Source: CAZCVI01 sp964502145 (GTDB lineage: Bacteria; Acidobacteriota; Aminicenantia; UBA2199). Taken from it: DNA of 64,000 nucleotides. This document shows, in pieces, positions 1-6,573 of this stretch (within the stretch, counting starts at the first letter, position 1; each line of letters begins with the position of its first letter). The notes under the pieces were generated by a model. The model did no database searches. It was given only the letters and a program-made list of their open reading frames with translations, and was not told the DNA's origin. Position numbers and translations under genes: made by a program. The stretch covers positions 46,723 to 110,722 of the forward strand of contig CAZCVI010000013.1 of assembly GCA_964502145.1 (NCBI GenBank), in the 5' to 3' direction.

Positions 1-2719
1 CCTTGATGTGGGGGTGGGAGAGCAGGCAGTTCTCGATCTCGCCCAGCTCGATGCGGAAGCCACGGATTTTGACCTGCCGGTCAATACGACCGAGGTACTG
101 GATATTACCATCGGGGAGCCAGCGGGCTAGGTCACCGGTGCGGTAGAAAGTAGTGGTGGACGATATGGACGATGTGGACAGTGTGGACGATATGGACAGA
201 ATAGTGGACGGAGAGAGGAATTTGTCGGCGGTGAGGTGGGGGTTGTTGAGGTAGCCGCGGGCGACTCCGGCACCGGCGATGTATAGTTCGCCGGGCACGG
301 CTAGGGGTTGCGGGTGATGGTGTTTATTTAAAATGTACAGTTGCACACCGGCCATGGGTTTACCAATGGGGATATGACCGGTGCCGGGCCAGTGGGATAA
401 CGAGTAATTACTGGCGTAAACCGTGGCCTCGGTGGGGCCGTAAATGTTTTCCAGGCGGATGGTTGTATGCCACTGCTGGAAAGCCAGGACAGTTTCCGGG
501 GGCAGTGCTTCACCGGCTAAAAAGATGTATTTTAACGAGCTTAACCGGGTGATGTTCCCGGAGTTCAGTAAATCAACAAATACCCGGAACATGGAGGGGA
601 CAAAATTAATATGGGTGACGTTTGTCGCTTCAATGGCAGCTAAAATCTGGGCGGGGTCTTTCTCGCCACCAGGGGCCAGAATGGCCAAACGGCCACCACC
701 TAAAAACCAGCCGAATAACTCGGTCACAGAGACATCAAATAGGAAGGAGGTTTTTAATAAATAGGTATCGGCTTCCAACAGGGGGTACTCGGACTGTAAG
801 GCGTGCAGGATATTTACCACGGCACCATGTTCCACGATCACGCCCTTGGGGCGCCCGGTGGAACCGGAGGTGTAGATGATGTAGGCGGGGGTGATGGGAG
901 TGATGGGAGTTATGGGAAGTATGGGAAGTATGGGAATTATGGGAGTGATGGGAGTGATGGGAGTAACGGGAATTATGGGAGTGATGTCTTGGATGAGTGA
1001 CTGGGATAGGAGGATTGTGGCACCACTATCGGCTAACATGAATTGGATGCGGTCTTCTGGGTAATCGGGGTCAATGGGTAGATAGGCGGCACCGGCTTGT
1101 AAGATTCCCAGTATGCCGATGAGCATTTCAATTGAGCGTTGGATTTTGATGGCCACGATGGCTTCTGGTTGGACACCGTGGGTGATTAAATAATGGGCCA
1201 CCTGGGTGGATTTGTCGAATAATTGCTGGTAAGTTAAAGCACCCGCGATGGCTATACGATCCGGGGTGCGGGTGACTTGGGAAGCAAATAAGGCGTGAAT
1301 CGTTTTGTCCGCTGGGGAGTTTTCTGTTTGACCGGGAGCGTTAAAATCAAAAACTATTTGCTGCTTTTCTGATTCTGACAGAATTTCCACAGCCGTTGTT
1401 TTTTGCTGCGGATTAGAGAGGATAGCCGCGACTGTATTCTTGAAATGAGCGGCTAAACGCGATACCGTGGCTTCATCCAATACGGCTTGATCGTAAATGA
1501 AAGTCACTTCCAGGTGATCAAAAACAGTGATGCCGATAGTCAGATCATAGTGCGTCATTTCCACCATGTGATAGGCACCGGGGGTGATGAGCGCGTTGGC
1601 GTGATGTTCAAAAGTTAGGGGATAATTTTCCAGCACTACCAAGGTATCAAAAAGCTCTGCCTTGCGGTCGACCGTATCGCATAACGCGCGGATTTGCACC
1701 AGGGGAAGCAGTTCATAGTCTGCTCTGGTTTGTAGCCTGTGGTCCATGCGCGATAAAAATGTAGCCACATTTTCGTTTTCACTGCTTTGAACCCGTAGTG
1801 GTATCGTATTGATAAATAACCCCACCATCGCTTCAATGCCTTTTATTTTGGCCGAACGTCCCGATACAGTGGTGCCAAATACAGTATCCTCGCTATCATT
1901 ATACCTATTTAACAGCAGCCCCCAGGCGCCATAAAGAATAGCAGCCAAGGTGATCTTATGGGTTTTGACAAACCCTTCCAAGTTCTCCTTTACATCCTGT
2001 TCCCAAGAACTCCGTACCGTGCAGGGGATTCGTGTCGTGGACGCTTTTTTGCTGTTTTTTACCGGTAAACGCGTATGCCCCTCCAGACCCGTTAAATATT
2101 CCCGCCAGAATCGTTCCTGTTCGCCCCGGTCTAAGCCTTGCAGCCATTTTATAAATTCTTTAAAGGGAGTTTTCACTGATGGGGACGGGGTGATGTGGTG
2201 ATAGGCGGTGAAAAATTCCTTTAATATAATCCCATTGCTCCAGCCATCATATAAAATATGATGATTGCTAATTATCATTTCATAGCTATCTGACCCCATC
2301 TTGCAGAGCGTTATTCTGAACGGCACCGCGCGCAAATCGAATTTAGTAGCCCTGTCTTTCTCCTTGATTTCGTGCAATTGGTTCTGCTTTTGAGCCGGTT
2401 CCAGGGTTGACAAATCAATATATTGCGGTTGGACAACATGTTCTTTTAAGATGATTTGCGCCGGTTTTTCAATTTTTTCCCAGCGAAACACCGTGCGTAA
2501 CAACGGGTTCGTGTTGACCACCACGTTCCAGGCATTTTCAAAACGGATGATGTCGATCTGGCCCGTTATTTCCAGGCTCAATTGTTCAAAATAGAGATGG
2601 GAATCGGGGTCAGTTAAATAGTGAAACAGCATTCCCTCTTGCATGGGTGTTAATGCCAGAATATCTTGGGTATTCTTGAAGATGTTTCTTGAAATGTTCT
2701 TTTGGTGGATTATTTCCAT
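1..2719 (-). CDS. Non-ribosomal peptide synthetase, N-terminal C-A module (partial)
   Basis: The reading frame is open from ATG 2719 to the window edge (906 codons). It begins with a condensation domain: LTPMQEGMLFHYL lies near residue 25, and the active-site motif HHILYDG starts at about residue 153. An adenylation domain follows, with A3 TSGSTG (about 617), A4 FDVSVTELF, A5 NIYGPTEAT, a GELYIAGAG motif and A7 YRTGDL (about 859). The C domain makes peptide bonds and the A domain activates an amino acid. By alignment to GrsA I infer the pocket residues D-V-T-N-F-A-I-V-Y, a code I do not recognise. A gene starting with a C domain suggests an elongating subunit. Two 9-bp tandem repeats are embedded in frame in variable loops. 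An AAAGGG sequence about 8 nt upstream may be the ribosome site. The phosphopantetheinyl transferase at 9503-10243 could activate its carrier domains. Carrier and later modules lie outside the window. Confidence 0.93.
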   Translation of the reverse strand, partial: MEIIHQKNISRNIFKNTQDILALTPMQEGMLFHYLTDPDSHLYFEQLSLEITGQIDIIRFENAWNVVVNTNPLLRTVFRWEKIEKPAQIILKEHVVQPQYIDLSTLEPAQKQNQLHEIKEKDRATKFDLRAVPFRITLCKMGSDSYEMIISNHHILYDGWSNGIILKEFFTAYHHITPSPSVKTPFKEFIKWLQGLDRGEQERFWREYLTGLEGHTRLPVKNSKKASTTRIPCTVRSSWEQDVKENLEGFVKTHKITLAAILYGAWGLLLNRYNDSEDTVFGTTVSGRSAKIKGIEAMVGLFINTIPLRVQSSENENVATFLSRMDHRLQTRADYELLPLVQIRALCDTVDRKAELFDTLVVLENYPLTFEHHANALITPGAYHMVEMTHYDLTIGITVFDHLEVTFIYDQAVLDEATVSRLAAHFKNTVAAILSNPQQKTTAVEILSESEKQQIVFDFNAPGQTENSPADKTIHALFASQVTRTPDRIAIAGALTYQQLFDKSTQVAHYLITHGVQPEAIVAIKIQRSIEMLIGILGILQAGAAYLPIDPDYPEDRIQFMLADSGATILLSQSLIQDITPIIPVTPITPITPIIPILPILPITPITPITPAYIIYTSGSTGRPKGVIVEHGAVVNILHALQSEYPLLEADTYLLKTSFLFDVSVTELFGWFLGGGRLAILAPGGEKDPAQILAAIEATNVTHINFVPSMFRVFVDLLNSGNITRLSSLKYIFLAGEALPPETVLAFQQWHTTIRLENIYGPTEATVYASNYSLSHWPGTGHIPIGKPMAGVQLYILNKHHHPQPLAVPGELYIAGAGVARGYLNNPHLTADKFLSPSTILSISSTLSTSSISSTTTFYRTGDLARWLPDGNIQYLGRIDRQVKIRGFRIELGEIENCLLSHPHIK
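154..211. repeat. TGGAC-type 9-bp minisatellite inside the NRPS A domain
   Basis: The plus strand shows about six units of the form TGGACnnnn (TGGACGATA, TGGACGATG, TGGACAGTG). The unit is 9 bp, so the NRPS frame stays open. On the coding strand it gives a Ser/Thr/Ile/Leu-rich stretch between ADKF and the A7 motif YRTGDL, where A domains normally have a short variable loop. The same unit forms the arms of intergenic palindromic elements at 6421, 9380 and 37960. Confidence 0.85.
889..985. repeat. GGGA-type 9-bp minisatellite inside the NRPS A domain
   Basis: About ten 9-bp units (GGGAGTGAT, GGGAATTAT, GGGAAGTAT) run immediately before the codons for the A3 motif. In the NRPS frame each unit encodes Ile-(Thr/Ile/Leu)-Pro, giving a proline-rich linker of roughly 33 residues just upstream of AYIIYTSGSTG. 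The same unit builds the arms of intergenic elements at 2941, 18611 and 36405. Confidence 0.88.
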
Positions 2720-2940
2720 ATTTTGCGCCCTTTGATAGGAATAATTTTTTGTATTTAATTATAATTGAACCCAATTTTCAAGTAAGCTTCCGCCTTTGTT
2801 TTAGCATTGCGGATAAGTAAATTTAGAGATTTTTAACCGTTATATTTACGGGTATTGTTTTAAATGAAACGTTTGAGATAAATAATATTACTTCATTTTT
2901 CCCTATAAGTCAAGCTATAAGTCAAGATGGCAGCAATTCC

Positions 2941-3068
2941 CTAAATCCACCACCCGTTCTTTGAGAGTATCTTAAAAGCAAGTGGGAAGAATGGGACTTA
3001 TGGGAAGTATAGGAGGAATGGGAATATTTCTGTTTATCCCATAATTCTCATTAATTTGGCGGTGAATC
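2941..3068. repeat. Palindromic GGGA-arm element, copy 1
   Basis: The left end reads CTAAATCCACCACCCGTTC and is followed by TTTGAGAG. The right end is TTTGGCGGTGAATC, roughly inverted to the left end. The interior has GGGAAGAAT/GGGACTTAT-type 9-bp units followed by a short stretch of complementary units (ATCCCATAATTCTCATT). The layout matches the more complete copy at 36405-36558. Confidence 0.7.
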
Positions 3069-3170
3069 GCAGATTTTAAAAAGTGGTTGAAAATTTTAGC
3101 GATTCATAGTATACTAAGAAAGGTAGAACCTATTTTTCCGTGGATAATGGAGAATTCATCCCTGGGTACT

Positions 3171-3480
3171 ATTACCAAAGAATTCTTTGAAAAACCACCG
3201 ATAGCGTTCAAATTCCAAAGAATTCTTTAAAAAACCACCGCTAGCGTTAAAATTCCAAAGAATTCTTTGAAAAACCACCGATAGCGTTCAAATTCCAACG
3301 AATTCAGTGGAAAACCAACGCTATCGTTCAAATTCCAACGAATTCGGTGGAAAACCAACGCTAGCGTTCAAATTCCAACGAATTCAGTGGAAAACCAACG
3401 CTAGCGTTCAAATTCCAACGAATTCAGTGGAAAACCAAACTTAAAGTCTCGATTTCCAAAGAATTCGTTGGAAATTCTAC
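3171..3480. repeat. 40-bp tandem repeat array with two palindromic centres per unit
   Basis: Six nearly complete 40-bp units run from 3181 to 3420, with degenerate partial units at both edges (3171-3180 and 3421-3480). Each later unit contains the perfect 12-bp palindrome AACGCTAGCGTT and an imperfect palindrome CCAACGAATTCAGTGG. The first three units differ systematically (AATTCTTTGA, ACCGATAGCGTT) from the later ones. There are no unique spacers, so this is not a CRISPR array. It lies between the radical SAM stop and the NRPS start, so it could be an operator cluster or a structured transcript segment. Confidence 0.9.
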
Positions 3481-3580
3481 AAAAAGGGTGGAAAATCCAA
3501 TCGAAGCGACAAATATTCACCCCATGTGTGAAATTATCCCGAATAGCTTGGAATTTTTTGAACCTTTTAATCCCTTGAAT

Positions 3581-5131
3581 TTATGCGTTTATCCCTCCAG
3601 TCCGGTCGTTTATTCTTTCTGTAGCGTACATTGCTTCCAATTGAACGGCCAATTCCGGCGAAAAATGCCGCGCTTTTTCTTGCAGGGCTTTTATTTCTTC
3701 TTTACGCCCAGATTCCATGTATACGACAGCCAGATCATAATAGGGATCACTATACTCAGGCGGGGCCAATTCAATGGCCCGCTTTAAATAAGAGATACCG
3801 GTTTCGGTATCACCACACCGATGCGATGCCAGTCCCATCCCTTTATTGGCATACACATCATCGGGATTCATAAGTAATACCTTGCGATTGGCCTCCCGCG
3901 ATTCCTCGAAATTATTCAAGAAAAAATGGACGTACCCGTAATGGCTAAGTAATTCAATATTATTGGGCTCTTTTTGCAATGCCTGTTGTAACAATAAGGC
4001 AGCCAGTTGAAACTCCTTTTTCCCGGCATACTCCTTGCCCAACCGGACCAATTCCTCAAAATCACTGATAGCGGCAATATCTTCCTCGGTTTTGCACATG
4101 GCCGTATTATAAGAGCAATACTCATTCTCCGATTGGATTTTTCCGTTCATAGTAAGCCGCGTATTGGGACACCCACCCAAACACACATCACCATATTTAC
4201 ATACCCGGCATTTTCCTGCCAGATCGGTTTTGGCCGCATTCCGATTCCAGAGGAACGTGGTCTCATCTTCCCAGATCTCTTTTAAGGGCCGCTCACGAAT
4301 ACTGCCTTCAATAAACTCCCGGTCGCGAATAGAAGTACAACCCAGAATCTGTCCGTTATGAAGGATGCCCAAACTGCGTTTCCCGGCATTGCAACCGGTC
4401 CATATGGGTAACCCGGCAGATTTATGGGCATTCTGCCGCACCTGTAATTCTTTAATATTATAGTACCCCAGGCAATCGGCTGGATACACGGTGATAAGTC
4501 CCTCTTGCATGGTGTCATACGTAAAATCAATCACATCGTCCACCTGCTGGGGATCCAAAATCATATGACGCCTGTCTTTAAAATTTCCCATGGGCAAGCC
4601 AATCTGAAGCTGCCAATAATTGACCCCCAATGCCACCAAGATATTTTTTATGTCCGGGAGTTCCTGTATGTTTTTCTTGCTGATCGTGGTGATCACACCA
4701 CCGTTAACATCCTTTTCTTTCATCATTTTTAAGGCATGCACCACGTGTTTAAACGCGCCTTTTTTACGCATATAGTCATGGGTCTCTTCTACTCCATCCA
4801 AACTGATGGCAATAGTGCCCACATGATTGGCCTTGGCTCTTTCCAAAATCTCTTCATCAATCAGCCAGCCATTGGAGATCATGTTGGGTATCACACCGTT
4901 TTGGGCCAGTTCATTAACCAGCAAATGCCAATCCTTACGAATAAAAGGTTCGCCACCGGACAAGGTAATCCATTGAAACCCCATCTCGCCCAACTCCCGT
5001 GCCAGAGCCAGTGCCTCGCTGGTAGTGAGTTCATCGCTCAAAGGTTCCGCGCACCCGGAACCACAGTGCTTACACTGCATATTGCAGCCCATGGTTATTT
5101 CCCAAACACCTGTAATTGGTTTATAGTTCAA
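3581..5131 (-). CDS. Radical SAM/SPASM peptide-maturase-like enzyme with C-terminal TPR repeats
   Basis: I chose TTG 5131 because a perfect AGGAGG lies 6 nt upstream. It gives a standard radical SAM start and 516 residues; the longer frame to TTG 5218 has no ribosome site. The 4Fe-4S motif is C16-N-M-Q-C20-K-H-C23, followed by LSGGEPF (SAM contact) and ISLDG. A SPASM region at about 270-390 has the cysteine pattern GC...GC, CRVCKYGDVCLGGC and a final pair, typical of enzymes holding auxiliary clusters that modify ribosomal peptides. Residues from about 400 onward look like TPR repeats (FEESREANRKVLLMNPDDVYAN and similar), perhaps for binding the repetitive substrate. The gene directly follows the Y-G-[FT]-P repeat protein, which I infer is its substrate. 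The modification type cannot be read from sequence. Confidence 0.88.
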   Translation of the reverse strand: MNYKPITGVWEITMGCNMQCKHCGSGCAEPLSDELTTSEALALARELGEMGFQWITLSGGEPFIRKDWHLLVNELAQNGVIPNMISNGWLIDEEILERAKANHVGTIAISLDGVEETHDYMRKKGAFKHVVHALKMMKEKDVNGGVITTISKKNIQELPDIKNILVALGVNYWQLQIGLPMGNFKDRRHMILDPQQVDDVIDFTYDTMQEGLITVYPADCLGYYNIKELQVRQNAHKSAGLPIWTGCNAGKRSLGILHNGQILGCTSIRDREFIEGSIRERPLKEIWEDETTFLWNRNAAKTDLAGKCRVCKYGDVCLGGCPNTRLTMNGKIQSENEYCSYNTAMCKTEEDIAAISDFEELVRLGKEYAGKKEFQLAALLLQQALQKEPNNIELLSHYGYVHFFLNNFEESREANRKVLLMNPDDVYANKGMGLASHRCGDTETGISYLKRAIELAPPEYSDPYYDLAVVYMESGRKEEIKALQEKARHFSPELAVQLEAMYATERINDRTGGINA

Positions 5132-5173
5132 ATTGATCCTCCTGTTGTTCGCTCTATTCCTATACAAGGGCAA

Positions 5174-5205
5174 CGGTACACCTTTCTCTAAATCCAGGTG
5201 TACCG
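5174..5205 (-). promoter_or_regulatory. Perfect 10-bp hairpin between putative precursor and maturase genes
   Basis: The arms CGGTACACCT (5174-5183) and AGGTGTACCG (5196-5205) are exact complements around a 12-nt loop. The hairpin lies after the precursor stop and before the radical SAM Shine-Dalgarno site. No U-run follows, so it is more likely a processing or attenuation hairpin setting the precursor-to-enzyme ratio than a full terminator. Confidence 0.65.
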
Positions 5206-5224
5206 CTGCTGATGTCAATTTTTA

Positions 5225-6040
5225 TTACTTGGTTGGAGGAAAGCCGTATTTCAGATTACATTTATCCTTGTCTACAGCAATTCCACTGGGTGTTCCATAC
5301 CTTACCACACAGTTGTTTTTATCATCGACGACTCCTTTGGGAAACGTGACCATGTTCTCTTTTAACCCGATAGGGAAGCCGTATTTCAAGTTGCAATGGT
5401 CCATGTCTTTGGCCACACCCCAGGGTGTGCCGTACATGACCACACATCTATCCTTGTCTTCGACGACATTGGACAACTCGCAGGGGAACCCATATTTCAG
5501 ATTGGGAGGGAACCCGTATTTTAATTCAGGGGGGAACCCGTATTCCATCATGGGTGGGAACCCATACAGAAGATGTGGGGGTGGAAACGCATAAAGCGGA
5601 TGAATGGTGCCATCCAACACCTGGGCTTCGGGAATAGTAAAACCATAAGGTGGGATGGGGCCGGCGAAGTGTTCCATATGGGTAGCCATATCCACGAATT
5701 TATCGCTCCCTAAACGCTTTTCCAACCCTGCTTCTGCCACAACAACCTGATATTCCATGGTCTCAACCGGACAGGTGATTTGCCAGATGCGAAGTTTCTT
5801 GAAAGCCACGGTATAATTCCCGACTTTATCCGCCGCCAATGTAAAAATTACACGCATAGGGGCGATTGTAGCAGCTTTTACCATGGGTTGCTTGGTTATA
5901 TCAATCAAAACAAGCCCCTCTGGCAAAGCGGTTAAATACCAGTCATAACCTGTACAACCAGTCATGGATTGGAGATAAATGTCGAAGGTCTTACCCACGG
6001 TAGTATTGATAACCGGTATTTCCTTTTTATCTTGTACCAT
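5225..6040 (-). CDS. Putative RiPP-like precursor: chagasin-like N-domain plus Y-G-[FT]-P repeats
   Basis: 271 residues; ATG 6040 has AGGAG upstream. Residues 1-105 resemble a small beta-sandwich of the chagasin/I42 protease-inhibitor type (TVGKTFDIYL, GCTGYDWYL, VIFTLAADKVGNYTVAFK). There is no signal peptide. From residue 149 the sequence is repetitive: five 8-residue units centred on [LEK]-Y-[AG]-F-P (149-187), then four units with a cysteine exactly four residues before Tyr (C199/Y203, C216/Y220, C244/Y248, C261/Y265), of the form D-x-x-x-C-x-x-x-Y-G-[TF]-P. The Cys units come as two pairs, each with a 17-residue Cys-Cys spacing. A repetitive core behind a folded leader, directly before a SPASM enzyme, suggests a modified multi-core peptide. 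No known RiPP family is recognised. A structural repeat protein is the alternative. Confidence 0.7.
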   Translation of the reverse strand: MVQDKKEIPVINTTVGKTFDIYLQSMTGCTGYDWYLTALPEGLVLIDITKQPMVKAATIAPMRVIFTLAADKVGNYTVAFKKLRIWQITCPVETMEYQVVVAEAGLEKRLGSDKFVDMATHMEHFAGPIPPYGFTIPEAQVLDGTIHPLYAFPPPHLLYGFPPMMEYGFPPELKYGFPPNLKYGFPCELSNVVEDKDRCVVMYGTPWGVAKDMDHCNLKYGFPIGLKENMVTFPKGVVDDKNNCVVRYGTPSGIAVDKDKCNLKYGFPPTK

Positions 6041-6291
6041 CTTTTTCTCCTAATTTCTCTATTTTAATATTAGCGAAAGTTTTTGGCATAACACTTTCAA
6101 AACCAGATTAAAAACATCCTTAATATCTACACTTACATGGGAATACTTAAGACTTCTACTTCAAAAAGCTAAGGTGGAACCCCATGGAAAATGACTAATT
6201 CCACGTGCGTTGTTTTGAGCGATGATATTTTTGACATCCCCTTAAAAATGAGCACTCTGTACACGCACTAAAACCACTCACATCACACCTC

Positions 6292-6321
6292 GTTATACTT
6301 GACAGAATAAGATTAGAACAA
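6292..6321 (-). promoter_or_regulatory. Sigma70-like promoter for the precursor/radical SAM operon
   Basis: On the minus strand TTGTTC (6321-6316) and TATAAC (6297-6292) are separated by 18 nt. This predicts a leader of about 245 nt before ATG 6040, long enough to hold regulation. No transcript evidence is available. Confidence 0.5.
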
Positions 6322-6420
6322 TAAAAATCGATTGTCAAGAGCGCGTGAAAGAAATTTTTATTTTTATTTAGATGGGTGAAAGAGGATAGGTAGGGTTAGG
6401 AATAAAGACATACAGGTTAT

Positions 6421-6567
6421 CCTAAAGCCACCGCTAAATTATTGAAATCGTTGTGGACGTTGTGGACTTTATGGACGATATGGACGGTATGGACTACATG
6501 GACAAAAAAAACTCTTGCTTTAGGTCCACATCGTCCACATTGTCCACTCTGTCCATATCGTCCATGT
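6421..6567. repeat. Palindromic TGGAC-arm element, copy 1
   Basis: It starts CCTAAAGCCACCGCTAA. The left arm is a run of 9-bp TGGACnnnn units, the loop region is AAAAAAAACTCTTGCTTTAG, and the right arm is a run of the complementary GTCCAnnnn units. The far terminal repeat is missing because the element abuts the end of the acyl-CoA synthetase gene (stop at 6574). The arms could form a long imperfect hairpin in that gene's 3' region. Confidence 0.8.
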
Positions 6568-6573
6568 GCTTGT

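Larger units (their letters stand above)
2720..3580. other. Intergenic region upstream of the NRPS gene
   Basis: No convincing gene is present. Positions 2720-2940 are AT-rich and would form the NRPS 5' region; I find no strong promoter pair there. Positions 2941-3068 are a palindromic GGGA-arm element. Positions 3070-3170 are featureless AT-rich DNA. Positions 3171-3480 are the 40-bp tandem array. An open frame on the plus strand at 3488-3787 lies mostly antisense to the radical SAM gene and is not supported. Confidence 0.7.
6041..6573. other. Intergenic region upstream of the putative precursor
   Basis: Positions 6041-6290 would be the 5' leader of the precursor transcript if the promoter at 6292-6321 is used. 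Positions 6330-6420 are AT-rich without recognised features. Positions 6421-6567 are a TGGAC-arm palindromic element touching the 3' end of the acyl-CoA synthetase gene. Confidence 0.6.

Noticed and set aside
3181..3460. CRISPR-like appearance of the 40-bp repeats
   Set aside because: Repeats are directly adjacent without unique spacers, and no cas genes are in the window.
5132..5218. Longer radical SAM protein starting at TTG 5218
   Set aside because: There is no Shine-Dalgarno site at 5218 and the region holds a hairpin, while TTG 5131 has a perfect AGGAGG.
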